Notes: generated by a model from the letters alone, not told the origin. A stretch of DNA of 64,000 bases from Impatiens glandulifera (GCF_907164915.1 NC_061865.1:54766587-54830586), one strand, 5' to 3'; shown: positions 13,601-30,700, counted from the stretch's first letter. Translations and numbers: made by a program.

Positions 13601-16600
13601 ATCCAGCTCCTGGTTCCAGTAGTAGAGTTGGCGCGGTTAAGGATTTTGATTCTACTGAGTTTAGAAGTAGTACCTCCTTTGGTTCAAGGGGTGCAATGTC
13701 ATTTGCTGCAGCTGCCATGGCGGGTCTTGCATCTGCAAATGGTAGAGGAATTAGAGGAGGAAGAGATAGACTAGGGCGCCCTTTGTTTGGTTCAAACGAC
13801 CCTCCCAGACTGATATTCTCTGCAGGTGGAAAGCAGCTAAATAAGAACCTGACAATATACCAGGCCATTCAACGCCAGCTTGTTGTGGATGAGGCTGATG
13901 ATGAGCGCTTTACCAGCAATGACTTCATATCTAGTGATGGAAATCGCTTTTGGAGTGATGTCTACACTATCACGTATCAGAGGGCTGACAATCAAAATGA
14001 CAAAGGCCCTGCTGGAACATCTAATTCTTCAAGCGCATCTAAATCTAGCAAAGTCAGTTCGACCTCCAATGCGGATCCACCTCATCGAGTGTCATTACTT
14101 GATAGTATTTTGCAGGGGGAGCTTCCCTGTGATCTTGAGAAGAGCAATTCTACCTACAACATTTTAGCACTTCTTCGTGTTTTGGAAGGTTTGAATCAGC
14201 TTTCTCCTAGATTGAGGGTCCAAGCATTGATGGACAATTATGCTGAAGGGAAAATTTCTAACCTTGATATCCTTGGTGTTACTGGTGTTAGAGTCCCTGG
14301 AGAGGAGTTCATTAACAGTAAGCTTACCCCAAAGTTGTCTCGTCAAATCCAAGATGCTCTTGCACTGTGCAGTGGCAGTCTTCCAGCATGGTGTTCCCAG
14401 TTGACAAAATCATGCCCTTTCTTGTTCCCTTTTGAGACTAGGCGTCAATACTTCTATTCAACTGCTTTTGGATTATCAAGAGCACTACATCGTTTGCAGC
14501 AGCAAGGTGCGGATGGTCATGGATCATCCAATGAAAGGGAGGTGAGAGTTGGTAGGTTGCAGCGCCAGAAGGTTCGTGTCTCACGTAACCGTATTCTGGA
14601 TTCTGCAGCAAAGGTTATGGAGTTATATTCGAGCCAAAAGGCTGTTTTGGAGGTCGAGTATTTTGGCGAAGTTGGTACAGGATTGGGTCCTACATTGGAA
14701 TTTTATACTCTTTTGAGTCATGATTTACAGAAAGCTTCACTTGGAATGTGGAGGTCAAGTTTTCAACCAAATAAATCTCCAATGGAAGTTACAGATATGG
14801 TTCACTCTTCACTTGGCTTGTTCCCTCGTCCTTGGGCACCAAATGCTAATACATCTGATGGAATCCAATTTTCAAAAGTGGTTGAGCATTTTAGATTGCT
14901 TGGTCGTGTGATGGCTAAAGCTCTTCAGGATGGGAGACTTTTAGATCTATCATTCTCAACAGCTTTTTATAAGCTTGTCCTTGGTCAGGTACTCAAGTTT
15001 TACATTTGAACATGCTACCCTAGCATATAGAAATAAACTAGGTTTCCTTTGCATCCTCGATGTCATAATCGTTTTCGTATTCATGTTTTTCCTTTATTAT
15101 TTTATATTATTCTGAATTTAACAATTCAGTTATCTAAATAACGAGTTGTTGCATAAAAAGTTACAAGTAGCCTGGTTGAAATAATTTTCAGATGCTATAT
15201 TGAATCCCAAATGTTAAGAAATAAGTTCCTTTTTTTTACCAAATAATTTTGAGCAAGGCTGCCAATAAAACTTAGTTGCTGTTATGATTTGAAACTTCTT
15301 AAGATTAGTAGAAAATAATTTGCTTGTACTACTTTCTTGGTCCCTCTACAGGAGCTTGATTTGTACGATTTTCTTTCTTTTGATGCTGAACTTGGGAGAA
15401 ATCTACAAGAATTGCAAACCCTAGTATCCAGAAAGCGTCTTTTGGAATCTTCTAGCAGTCTAACTAATGAAGATACTATGAGCTTACATTTTCGTGGGGT
15501 TCCCGTAGAGGATCTTTGTTTAGATTTCACCCTTCCTGGCCATTCAGACTATGTCCTGAAATCTGGAGAAGAAACTGTAATTGATCAATCTCTCTTTAAA
15601 AACTCTTTCTAACTTGTACTTTTATTGATCACGTGTCTTGATGATGCTACCAATTCAATATTGTATGTATGCCAGGTTGACATTGATAGTTTGGAGGAAT
15701 ACATATCCTTAGTTGTTGATGCTACCGTGAAGACAGGGATAACAAGGCAAATGGAAGCATTTAGAGCTGGATTCAATCAAGTGAGTAACTTCTTTGTTTA
15801 CTATTTCATATATCTTGATGATAGGTCCATTTGAATTGTTTTGTAATGCTAGAATCTGACATTTATATACTTTGTTGTAATTCTCAGGTTTTCGACATTT
15901 CTTCTCTACAAATCTTTTCTCCCCATGAATTAGATTATTTTCTTTGTGGACGCAGAGAATTGTGGAAGGTAATCTTTATTTTTTTTTATATTGTTTTTTT
16001 TAAAAAGGTAAACATTTCATTAAAAAGAAACACAAGATGTGTTCAAATGTTGCAAAATTTTTATTTTGATATTCTTTCAGAGAATGAATCTATAATTCAG
16101 ATTCCCTTGATTTATTGATGTACATATATTTTCTTGTTATGCAGGCCGAGACACTGGTGGAACACATCAAATTTGATCATGGTTACACCGCGAAGAGCCC
16201 TGCGATTGTTAACGTATTTCCTACTAAATTTTCTTCTGATTTAGATTGAGGAGTTAATAATAGTTTGTACCATCATCTGATTTCTATGGTTTTATATTAT
16301 TTTAGTTGCTGGAGATTATGGGTGAGTTCACTCCAGAGCATCAAAGATCCTTCTGTCAGTTTGTTACTGGTGCACCTCGCCTTCCACCTGGCGGTCTGGC
16401 AGTTCTGAGCCCAAAACTAACAATTGTCAGAAAGGTTTGGAAACATGGACTTATTAGATTCAGAATAGTTTGTTGTATTATTTGGGTCTTCATATTTTGT
16501 TTGTTTTTTCTTATGATTTATTGCAGCACTCATCCGTGGCTGGAAATGCATTAAGCAGTGGTGGCAATGGAGCATCGGAAACTGCTGATGATGACTTGCC

Positions 16601-16832
16601 CAGTGTAATGACGTGTGCCAACTATCTCAAGCTTCCTCCGTATTCTACCAAGGTAAAAAATTACTTGATATAAATGGGCAGAACTAAACCTGAAGTATAC
16701 GCCAATCTGCTTGGAATTGGATATCTCATGTGTAAATTTTGAATTGATTGTTTTGTTTGATGGTAGGAAATTATGTACAAGAAGTTGCTTTATGCCATCA
16801 ATGAAGGGCAAGGATCATTTGACTTGTCATAA
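7689..16832 (+). CDS. UPL3: HECT E3 ubiquitin ligase UPL3 (KAKTUS-like), copy A, complete
   Basis: Seventeen exons, all in frame with GT-AG introns: 7689-8576, 8840-8950, 9058-9174, 9274-9444, 9524-9685, 10199-10432, 10512-10633, 10731-12108, 13018-13113, 13486-14988, 15352-15576, 15676-15780, 15888-15968, 16145-16213, 16306-16434, 16527-16652, 16767-16832. They encode 1860 aa; Arabidopsis UPL3 has about 1890. The start is METRSRKR. The N-terminus is Ser/Ala- and Arg-rich with an Arg/Asp/Glu repeat. ARM-type repeats span about 190-560, and exon 9 is acidic (about 1062-1093). The HECT domain starts near 1450. The catalytic cysteine is C1827 in TCANYLKLPPYS, 33 residues from the end, as usual for the family. 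UPL3 transfers ubiquitin through a Cys thioester; in Arabidopsis it acts on trichome endoreduplication and on transcription-factor turnover. A 3'UTR intron (about 16959-17082) is likely. Confidence 0.95.
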
Positions 16833-17400
16833 GCAAACTCATTACAATATGGGTTTTGTTACATTCCATGGAGGAAATTTCTGTTATTTTCTAATTGGCC
16901 TAATCTTTAGCTAATTATAACATCTTTGTCATCTCCTCCCCAACAAAATGATGGATATTGGTATGTCTCAACCTTTTCTTCAAAGTGTATTATGATTAAC
17001 TAGATGGGGTTTTCTTCTTTGGTGAAATACTGTCCATTTTTGCTCCCAATTCTTTGATTAACTCATTGTTGTTTTTTACCAGGATGAATGGAAAGCTTTA
17101 CATGGGTGGGGCTTGGAATAGGAAGGGAAGGAAGGAGGAGGCTGTAATTGTGGTGCAATTTCTGTTGTAAATAATTAATAGTGAAAATGAAATTTCATAA
17201 TCCTTTCTTGTTTTAGTTTTAATAGCATGATACTGCTGTTTGTTTTTCTTAGGTTGATGATACAAAGTTGTGTTGACATGATTTTGGCATGTCAGAAGTT
17301 TTATTATTTTAGTAGATGGAGGTACAGAATGATTTAAACAAGTTTTGTTGTTCAACTATTATCAAATTATAATAATAATCTAGAAAATGGATAGTTATTA
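16833..17400 (+). other. 3' untranslated region of UPL3 copy A
   Basis: It follows the TAA stop. A likely intron runs from gtatgtctc (about 16959) to tttttaccag (about 17082). The downstream part containing ggtgcaatttctgttgtaaa is conserved in reverse orientation beyond the stop codons of copies B, C and D. This shows the duplications included the 3'UTR. Confidence 0.6.
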
Positions 17401-18150
17401 TATGAAATGTTCTTTATATGGGATATTTTCTATAACATGTTGGTGAACTAAGCTATTTTCCAACCAAGTAGTTTCAAAAGCAAATGGTTAATGGATCATC
17501 TTTGTAGCTAGAGTAAAATCTCTTGGGTTATTTTAGAATCTTCCCTCATAAACTTGCTAGCATTCAAAACAGTAATTTTGGTTGTTTGTCAAGAATGATT
17601 TCAATGAAATGGTAGCAAAATCAAGGATTGACTTGTCTATCATGGGTTGCCCATCCAAATTCGTGATGATTCAAAAGTATCATTCATCCAAATCAGTGAT
17701 GGTTTAAAAGTTTTTGTATTTCCCTTAGTTTATTTTAATATAACTAAGATCATCATTTCAATAAGATCTATATCATTTGAAGTCCTAATTTGTGATGAAT
17801 AAAAACAGGGTAAGTTAAGATACAATGAGATTTATCATCCTCACCTATCAGTCACGTAAAAAAAATAAGATACGATAAGAAAGTTATGTTTGGGAGCATT
17901 TGGTCCCGAACATGTCTTTCTCTATCTAACCTTCTCTTTCTAACTTTTTACATGATAATTTTTTTCTCTATTATTACTCGTTCGTGATATAATGTCAATC
18001 GAACGTGTCTTTGACATGATTATTCAATTTTTTTAAACTAAACATTCTTTCAAAAAAACTTCTCTATTTACATTTGTCACATCTTAAAATTTCTAAAAGA
18101 AGATGAGTATTTTCAGCCATTTAGTCTATATGCAATATATCCTATAAAAT
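17400..18150. other. intergenic, no gene seen
   Basis: AT-rich sequence between the UPL3-A 3'UTR and LINE-derived DNA. No open frame with family features, and no inverted or direct repeat that I could support. Confidence 0.4.
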
Positions 18151-19860
18151 CATATGAAAAATAACTGCAAATAGACTCAAACCACTCATTAATACTCTTA
18201 TTTTTCCCAATCAAGAAGCTTTCCTCAAATTGGAGACTATTGCTCATATCTCAATTCTAGCTAGGGAGCTATTTTTTCACCTCCACAAATCAAAAAATTA
18301 AACTGGAACATTTACTGTCAAAACTGGTATATCAAAAGCCCTTAACAAGCTTGAATAGTCCTTAATTGAAAGCATTTGGGTTTGTTAAATGTTTTATTGA
18401 CATAATTCATCAATACATCTACACAACCTCAACTCAAATTTTCCCTTTAGTGAGACATTATGTTAATTATTCCCCATTTAAGACACTAAAGCCATCAAAA
18501 GGTATTTGTCAAGCTCATCCACTTTCACATATCTTTTCCTTACTGTTATGGAGTTTCTTCCTTGATGTTGTGAGAAAAAAGAACAATAGAAGTTATTGCA
18601 AGAAATTTCAATCTAAAAGGGTAGAACATCATGCTTTCCTATCTTCTTTCTCAAATGATATTTTCATCTTTGGCAAGGCAAACTTAAGCACAATTCATTC
18701 ATTTGCCAACATTTTGAAATCTTCTAGCTTCTATCAGGGCAAGAATCAATAAAAGACAAGATCTCATGATCTACTCAAAATCATGCCGACCACAATTTAT
18801 TGAGTTTGCCTCTGATTCGCTTATATTAGAAAAAGGAACAAAAACGAGTTAATACATTGGACTTCCAATCTCTTTTGGTATAAACAAAACCAAATGTTAA
18901 AGCTTTATCACAGAAAAAATGCAACAAAAACTTCAAAGTTGAAAAACTAACATTTTCTCCTTACTAAATTTGTAGATAAAAACTATCCAACAACCAAATA
19001 ATGCAATCAAAGGTCCACCATAGATTAAGATCCTTGATAATAAATACATCCACATTAAAAACTCATGTAGTCTTTCATACTTTCTTAAAATTAAAACAAA
19101 ATTTACTTATTCCAAAGCATGCAAAGATATGATTGTTATTAAAAACAAGATTCTTCCATTGGTTTTTGTTATTTGCATAGGAAATTGATCTAATCAAAAA
19201 CAAATTTGTGTCACCACTACTCTCCTCGAGCTTTACGAATGAAATCATCATAAGGTATGTTCTATATTTTTACTATTTCTACACAAACTCATACTTAGAA
19301 ATCCCAATTACAATACCTCAAATTGATAACAATAATTTTTTTTGGAGAGAATCAAATTCAGGACTCGTGACAAAAACTCAGTTTATCAATTCATTTCTAA
19401 CCATAATAGATACACTCTTGACTGAAAATCCTCCTAGTTGGTCAGATTCATTACAAGCTTAAAATCTAGTTTTGGCGAATTCTATGAGTAGTTTTCCAAC
19501 TTACAACAAAATTATTCAACAAACGAACTTGTTGTCTTTGCGACGAATTGAAATAATCGGCATCTCATACATTCTTTTGCTAAAGCCATTTGGTTCATCT
19601 TTAGCAGATTTGGAAAGAAATAAACTTGCTTGATAAAGAAATATACCTCCCCAAAAAGCTCAATTTATGAAATTGTTTCTTCTTTGGCCGAGCAATCCAT
19701 GACATGTATGAAATCAAAGAGGGAAGCTCGAATCAAACAACTGAAATATTTTTTATTTGGTGGATTCTATGATTTGCCCTTCATTGTAATTACATTTTTT
19801 TCTGAGCAAAAAAACAAAGAAAAAAAAGAGTTTGCTAGGGTGATTGGATTATAGGCTAGG
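18150..19860 (+). pseudogene. non-LTR (LINE) reverse transcriptase remnant
   Basis: Across frame breaks the translation follows the order of a plant LINE ORF2. First comes KTGISKALNKLEWSLIESI, where family members read 'K.Di.KAyD.veW.fl'. Next is FGFVKCFIDIIHQYI, then LKPSKGICQAHPLSHIFSLL (family 'G.rQGdPLSp.lF'). The catalytic position then reads FSNDIFIF where an active enzyme has F/YADD. Further on, FFWRESNSGLVTK and HSFAKAIWFIFSRFG resemble the zf-RVT tail. The catalytic Asp pair is lost and there are many stops, so it is dead. Confidence 0.6.
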
Positions 19861-21450
19861 AAGTTATTATCTTTAGTCTATATAGAATAGAGTATGCATA
19901 ATTCATTTTAGTATTATATTAGGATAATTATTGACTGGTAAAAGAATTATTAATAAACTTGTAACTATAACTCATCCAATTATTGTTCATCATTAAACAT
20001 GCCTCTTAACTTTGTAATAATATATTGACATTTATTTGCCATGCTATAATTCAACAAAGGTTTTTTTTTAAATAATATTTCTAAATGCATATATTATTTT
20101 AAAAATGTCTAAGCCATCTTGAATTATGAATCCCTTCTTGCCTATTTAAAATAGGATGTCTGCATTAAATCCATCTTAGAACCCTTCACCAGTTGGATAT
20201 TTGTGAGTTTTGTTAATGACTAGTTTTTTCTCCAATAATTGTTTTATCCTCTCTTTAGGGATTTGAGATTTGGTTTGATATTAAGGGAAACATTCTTCAT
20301 CAATGAATTTTTTTTTAATTCTTTAGCAAAAGAAGAAGAAATAGTTACCATTCCTCAAATTGTACAAGTTTTTTCTTTGAAAGACTAAATTTTAGGAATT
20401 CTTTCACAAGAAAGAGGAGTTACTAATTTGAAATTATGTTTTCATGCTATATGTTGAAACTAACTAAGGAATAGTAAACTTTAATTCTAATTTTATTTTC
20501 TAAAATGATTTGCATCATATTAGGAAAAATTATTAGAGTGATCCTCCAATTACTCTGATCGCTTACCTTTAACCATTCGAATTATTTTTTAAAATAAATC
20601 GTTTTTCAAACTTTCAGAGTTACCAATGGCTCTTCGAATGAAACAATGTGAATAAAGCAATTCAAAAATATTATCTTGACTCGGTCTAGTAGATTTAGTG
20701 ACTTTGTTAACATTAATGTCCTCGTTATTGATAGAAAATTCAATTGTTTGAAGATATTGAGGACCTTTTTACAATTGTGATTGAGTATATATTAGTATAA
20801 GATTGTCCTTTCAAACTTCTTTTTCAATCTTAGTTACTTTAGAATAATGTATTAAACTTTCTTTTTATATATTATAAATTGTAAGTAAAATACAATTAAG
20901 GACATTAGAATACAATACTAAGTTATTTGTTTTTGTCTATTGATTATAAAGTCCCTAATTGGGATTGTAAATTAGAAAAAATACAAAAATCTAAGCATAT
21001 TTTTTCCTTTATAGAAAAAGCATTTGGTTCTTATTTTGGCTGCTTTAATTTAAGCATCTCTAGCTTTTTCAATCCTTATTTGATTTGTTATGCTACATAT
21101 TATCATAAACTATTACAATATTGAACATAATTTATTTAAAATTTATTATTCCTTACACTGCCACAATTAGAAAACAGGATAACTAATTTTTTAAAATAGG
21201 CATACATTAAAAAAAATGTTTTATGGACAAGGCAATCTCAAGAGAAGGAAAAAAAACAGAGAAATAAAGTAGAAAATTGAATGAAACTAAGGATAATAAA
21301 CCAGTGGAAACATATGTATAATGTGTATTAAGCGAATCAGAATACTAAAAATATACATATCGAAAACTCAGTCAGACTACAAACACGAAGAAGATTTCAA
21401 AGTAAAATACAAATCTTGATTTGTTTCTCTTTCGATTGTTTTCTGTATGT
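19860..21450. other. AT-rich intergenic; contains a dispersed repeat piece
   Basis: No gene recognised. The stretch 20525-20640 (tccaattactctgatcgctt and following) resembles 25935-26060 at the edge of the foldback element, so both may be parts of one repeat family. Open frames here lack family features. Confidence 0.4.
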
Positions 21451-21453
21451 CCC

Positions 21454-24225
<2,772 letters not shown>

Positions 24226-24415
24226 AAGACTCACCTGGTGTAGAGAAATCTTATTTTCTGTTTAGCGGCAGAAATAGATGTATATCCTCAATCTTTTTAG
24301 AGGTCTTGAGTTCGAATCTGTTATTCAGTAAGTTTCGCTCAAATGATTAATTGTTTAAGTGAATTTACAAGTTATGTGTTTAATCTGCGAGAATTAATCG
24401 CATTCCAAAAGAGAA
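24226..24415 (+). repeat. SINE-like element, copy 2
   Basis: Same block order as 5232-5425: a B-box-like gagttcgaatc near 24309, then tcaaatgattaattgtttaag, then aagttatgtgtttaatctgcg and ttaatcgcattcc. It is more diverged than copy 1. A further partial copy, missing the head, lies at about 24770-24925 (tttgcggataatttgcttaa, then ccacgttttaaa), preceded by a duplicated ggtgtggttaaataaat. Confidence 0.5.
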
Positions 24416-25299
24416 AGTTGATGTAGAAAAAATATTGAGATTTATAGAACAAGTTAAAAAATGGGATTAAGATTGCATAATTGCATAAACATTTTTAAAT
24501 ATCTAGATATAAAAATGTGAATTTTTATTTATTTACAAAAACGTATTGTTGATTTATGTGGGGATATGATGGCTTCCCAAGGACAAGCCAATATCTAAAT
24601 ATAAAATAAAAAAGCATGCTTAATGATGAACTATAGTTGGATTGGATAGTTATAAATTGATTAAACAATCTTTTATTAATAATTTAAGTCCATGATTATA
24701 CTAATATAATAATAATATTAAAATCAATTATGCAAACTCTATCAAGGCTAACAAAGAGTGCTCAGGCAACAAAAGTGAATATTCAGAGGTTTTGCATTCA
24801 GCCAGTAAAACGATAAATTAGGTGTGGTTAAATAAATAAATAAGGTGTGGTTAAATAAATAAATAAATATGTTTGCGGATAATTTGCTTAACCATTTTTA
24901 GCCACGTTTTAAATTTTAGAAAAATATATAAATAACTCAAATGCCAAAGGTAAGATCAATTATACAAAGTCTATATACACTAAGATAAAGTTCTAAGTGG
25001 CAAAAGTAAGATTTGTTTGTATGTTTCAATATCTTTATAAAACACTATAATTTAAGAAAAAATATTTGGAAAAAAAATATTATCAAAAAATTCACAAGTC
25101 ATTGCTTGAATGTATTAAAAATTTAATACGAGAAAATCTTCGTTCTATTAAAAAATAACAATAACTTTTGGTCAAATTTTAGTATTTTTCTAGTTGGTGA
25201 TCACTCTTAAAATATATTCACCCCTTCATATAAAATCATAATCATTTATAAATTTGTAAAATCAAAATTTTATTTTCTTAAAAAGTTATTTAAAAAATA

Positions 25300-25860
25300 T
25301 TATTTATATATGATTATTATTTATTATATAATTAAATATAAAACAAATTAAAATAATTAAAATTAAATAACATTAAAAATATTCATATTATAAAATCAAT
25401 TACATAAATTAATTAATTTAAATAAATGATATGTATACTTTTAAAATATATAAATATAAATTCACTTTATTTATATAAAATTCATAAATTTAAAATGATA
25501 AAATTTAAATAAAAAAAATATAACTACCTTAATCAAATAAAGAAATAAACCCTAGTTAAAATAATAATTAAAAAATATCCAATAATCAAACCCAATCAAT
25601 GAGCAATTTTTATTTTTAATCCATTTGTAAATTAATATTATTGTTTAATAATATTTTAACAACAAAACTTGTTTAAATGATATTGTACCTTTGGACATGC
25701 CTAAATCATGTCAACGACACGCCTAAATCATGTCAACCAACATAGACATCAGTACACTTGGTATCATCGTCAACCAACATAGACATCAATACACTTGGTA
25801 TCATCGTCAACCAACACGACAGATCCAAGATTTAGAGTTAGGATGAGCTTAAAAAAACGA
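25300..25860. repeat. duplicated 3'-flank block of UPL3 (unit 1)
   Basis: AT-rich sequence with landmarks aacattaaaaatattcatat and tggacatgc..aaatcatgtc. The same landmarks recur next to copy C (43010-43480) and copy D (57785-58260). It is the shared right-hand flank of the UPL3 duplications. A small tandem repeat of about 52 bp (caaccaacatagacatca, 25733-25820) lies inside it. In unit 1 the flank is split from the gene by the foldback element. Confidence 0.65.
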
Positions 25861-25924
25861 TAAAATTTTGGATAAAAACATAATTTTTATTATTTTTTAA
25901 TAATTAGACAAACGAACACTGAAT

Positions 25925-27000
25925 TATTGAAAGGACAAATTATCTGGTTGGTCATTTAATTACTCCGATCGCTCACTTTTAGCCCTTAAACTAATTTTTA
26001 CAACAAATCGTCATCGCTCATTTTTAGCCCTTAAATTAATTTTTACAACAAATCGCCAATGAACATTCCGTTAACTTTTTAGTTAAACATAAGGAGTTAA
26101 GATTAAAATATTATATATATATATATTATTTTTAATCATTATTTTTTATATTTATATATATATAATTATCAAATCGCTTATATATATATATATATATATA
26201 TATTTCTTTTATCATTAGTTTTTATATTTATATAATTATTAAATCTCTTTTATATATAGATAAAAAATATATATACATTATTTATTTTTTATCCATAGCG
26301 GTGATTTCGGGCGTGGTTACAAGGTGATTTATGATAGAGAGAAATTTTATTGTAACGCGTTGTCGAACACAAAATTGGAAATTGAGAGAAGACTTGTTGA
26401 GGAGGAAGGAAAAGGAAGAGAACAACAATCTATGAGATTAATAGAGAGGGTAAAGCCGTCATTGAATGCGAATCCATTTCTTGTCGGCATTTTAGTTTCT
26501 ATGGAGAATAGGCGATTTCAGAGGAAGAGAAGATTGATCCAATTTCAGACCTACCTGAATCTCGATGGGACGAGACATAACGGATCAATTCCCGTCAAAT
26601 CAATTTTGTTTTACCTTATTTAATTTTCTTTGGACTAAATATAATAAAGAATAAAGTAATGTTATAATTATTTTGATAGTTTAATAATGGACCTTAATTT
26701 ATTTTAGAGAAATGATTAGGGAGAAATTGGAGAAAAAATTAAATAATTTAGAGATAGATATGTATAGATAAAAATAAATAATATATATATATATTATTTA
26801 TATATAAAAGAAATTTAATAATTATATAAATATAAAAATTAATGATAATATATATATATAAACAATTTAATAATTATATATATAAATATAAAAAATAATG
26901 ATTAAAGATAATATAAAAAAAATAATATTTTAATAACTAAAAAGTTAACGGACGTCCAAGTCATTTGGACTCATAATTTTTTTAAAAATTAGGGGTAATG
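25925..27000. mobile_element. foldback-type inverted-repeat element
   Basis: The left arm, about 26065-26290, starts ttaactttttagttaa and continues as an AT-rich run. The right arm, about 26745-26965, is its imperfect reverse complement and ends with taactaaaaagttaacgg. The roughly 450-bp loop holds a 99-codon frame (26324-26623) with no family I recognise; it is Arg/Glu-rich at the start (IERRLVEEEGKGREQQ). It sits inside the duplicated UPL3 3' flank and is absent from the equivalent flanks of C and D, so it inserted after duplication. A second, weaker repeat pair around 27000-27260 adjoins it. Confidence 0.6.
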
Positions 27001-27724
27001 TGACATTATCATTAAAAAATAATATATTTTTTTTTGGTAAGCTTCAATCCACCCGAACTCCCTACATATATCCGTCCCTATCATTAGAGTGACGAGAACA
27101 GATAAACGTAATTTTTATCATTTTTTTTATAATGAGATAAACAAACAATGAATTATTAAAATATTTAAGAAATTAGAGATAATGTCACATATATCATTAA
27201 AAAAACAATATATATATTTTTTTTACTTCAACTCACTCGAACCCCTGCCTATATCCGTCCCTGTCAACCTAAAAACACATAACGTCAACAAACAAATAGT
27301 ATCAAGATTTTAAAACTAAAACAACACAAGTTGGGATGAAACTCATTTTCACTATTTATTATTTACACCAGAAATTGCACCACAGTTACAGCCTCACTTC
27401 CTTCTTTGCAAGCCCTACCATGGAAAGCTTCCATCCATCTTCCTCCTGGGAAAGAACAACATTCAGTTCACCTTTTAGCAGCAAAATTATTTTCACAGAT
27501 TCACAGCACCGCGAATATGGTATGGGCCACGGGAAAAACTCAAAAGAAACCTAATATCATTAATCGCACACTTTGAAGAAAAGGTTAAAACGTACCTATA
27601 TCCATCATTTTGGTTTGGGGAGATGACTAAGATGTTGTGTAATTAGCTAAAGATTAGGCCAATTAGGAAATGACAGAAATCTCTTCCATGGAATGTACAA
27701 AACCCATATTGAAATTAGTTTTGC

Positions 27725-30700
27725 TCATGACAAGTCGAAGGATCCTTGCCCTTCATTGATTGCATAAAGCAACTTCTTGTACATGATTTCCTACCATCAA
27801 ACAAAACAATCAATTCGAAATATACACATTAATATCAATATATTCTAAGCAGATTGGCACAAGCTTCAGGTGTAGGTTCTGCCCATTTATATATAAGTAA
27901 TTTACCTTGGTAGAATATGGAGGAAGCTTGAGATAGTTGGCACACGTCGTTACACTGGGCAAGTCATCATCTGCAGTTTCAAATGCTCCATTGCCACCAC
28001 TGCTCAATGCATTTCCAGCCACGGATGAGTGCTGCGATAAATCATAAGAAAAAAATAAAAAAATATGAAGACCCCAAATAATACAACAAATTATTCTGAA
28101 TCAAATAAGTCCATGTTTCCAAACCTTTCTGACAATTGTTAGTTTTGGGCTCAGAACTGCCAGACCGCCAGGTGGAAGGCGAGGTGCACCAGTAACAAAC
28201 TGACAGAAGGATCTTTGATGCTCTGGAGTGAACTCACCCATAATCTCCAGCAACTAAAATAATATAAAACCATAGAAATCAGATGATGGTACAAACTATT
28301 ATTAACTCTTCAATCTAAATCAGAAGAAAATTTAGTAGGAGATACGTTAACAATCGCAGGGCTCTTGGCGGTATAACCATGATCAAATTTGATGTGTTCC
28401 ACCAGTGTCTCGGCCTGCATAACAAGAAAATATATATACATCAATAAATCATGGGAAGCTGAACTATAGAATTCATTCTCTGAAAGAAGATCAAAATAAA
28501 AATTTTGCAACGATTGAAAGCATCACGCATTTCTTTTTAATGAAAAGTGACCTTTTTTGTAAAATACAAAATTAAAACAAATAAAGATTACCTTCCACAA
28601 TTCTCTTTGTCCACAAAGAAGATAATCTAATTCATGGGGTGAAAAGATTTGTAGAGAAGAAATGTCGAAAACCTGGTAATTACAACAGTGCATATTAATA
28701 AAAAAATGTCAGATGCTAGCATTAAAAACAATTCAAGATATATGAAATAGTAAACACAGATGTTACTCACTTGATTGAATCCAGCTCTAAATGCTTCCAT
28801 TTGCCTTGTTATCCCTGTCTTCACGGTGGCATCAACAACTAAGGATATGTATTCCTCCAAACTATCAATGTCCACCTGGCATACATACAATATTGAATTA
28901 GTAGCATCATCAAGACTCAAGTGATCAATAAAAGTACAAGTTCGAAACAGTTTTCAAAGAGAGATTGATCAATTACAGTTTCTTCTCCAGATTTCAGGAC
29001 ATAGTCTGAATGGCCAGGAAGGGTGAAATCCAAACAAAGATCCTCTACGGGAACCCCACGAAAATGTAAGCTCATAGTATCTTCATTAGTTAGACTGCTA
29101 GAAGATTCCAAAAGATGTTTTCTGGATACTAGGGTTTGCAATTCTTGTAGATTTCTCCCCAGTTCAGCATCAAAAGAAAGAAGATCGTACAAATCAAGCT
29201 CCTGTAGAGGGACCAAGAGAATAGTTACAAGCATATTATTTTCTACTAATGTTCAAATCATAACAGAAACCAAGTTTTATTGGTCACCATGCTCAAAATT
29301 ATTCGAAAAAAAGGAACGTAATTCTTAACAGTGGGGATTCAAAATAGCATCTGAAAATCTATTTCAATATGATAATCTTGTAAGCTTTTATGTTACAACT
29401 CATTATTTAGAAAACTGAATTGTTAAAAACAGATTATGACATGGAGGATGCTGAAAATCTATATATGATAATCTTGTAAGCTTTTATGTTACAACTCATT
29501 ATTTAGAAAACTGAATTGTTAAAAACAGATTATGACATGGAGGATGCGAAGGAAACCAAATCATGTTTAAATGGAAAACTTGAATACCTGCCCGAGGACA
29601 AGCTTATAAAAAGCTGTTGAGAATGAAAAATCTAAAAGTCTCCCATCCAGAAGAGCTTTAGCCATCACACGACCTAGCAATCTAAAATGCTCAACCACCT
29701 TTGAAAATTGGCTTCCATCAGATGTATTAGAATTTGGTGCCCAAGGACGAGGGAACAAGCCAAGTTGTGAGTGAGCAATATCTGTAACTTCCATTGGAGG
29801 AGGTTTATTAGGTTGAAAACTTGACCTCCACATTCCAAGTGAAGCTTTTTGTAAATCATGACTCAAAAGGGTGTAAAATTCCAAAGTAGGACCCAATCCT
29901 GTACCAACTTCACCAAAATACTCGACCTCCAAAACAGTCTTTTGACTCGAATATAGCTCCAAAATCTTTGCAGCAGAATCCAGAATACGGTTACGTGATA
30001 CACGAAATTTCTGGCGCTTCAACCTACCAACTCTCACCTCCCTTTCATTGGATGATCCATGACCATCCACACCCTGCTGCTGCAAACGATGTAGTGCTCT
30101 CGATAATCCAAAAGCAGTTGAATATAAGTACTGACGCCGAATCTCAAAAGGAAACAAGAAAGGACATGATTTTGTCAACTGGGAACACCATGCTGGAAGA
30201 CTTCCACTGCACAGTGAAAGAGCATCCTGGATTTGACGAGACAACTTTAGGGTGAGCTTACTGTTAATGAATTCCTCTCCAGGGATTCTAACCCCAGTAA
30301 CAACAAGAATATCAAGGTTAGCTATTTTTCCTTCAGAATAACTATCCATCAAGGCTTGGACCCTCAATCTAGGAGAAAGCTGATTCAAACCTTCTAAGAC
30401 ACGAAGAAGTGCTAAAATGTTGTAGATAGAATTGCTCTTCTCAAGATCACAAGGAAGCTCCCCTTGCAAAATACTATCAAGTAATGACACGCAATGAGGT
30501 GGCTCTGCATTGGAGGTTGAACTGACATTGCTAGATTTAGATGCGCTTAGAGAATTAGATGTTCCAGCAGGGTCTTTGTCATTTTGATTGTCAGCCCTCT
30601 GATACGTGATAGTGTAGACATCACTCCAAAAGCGATTTCCATCACTAGATATGAAGTCATTGCTGGTAAAGCGCTCATCTTCAGCCTCATCCACAACAAG

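Noticed and set aside
27336..27554. Plus-strand frame repeated beside copies B, C and D (also 43482-43730 and 58276-58571)
   Set aside because: It lies antisense to the UPL3 3'UTR, and its recurrence is explained by the gene duplication.
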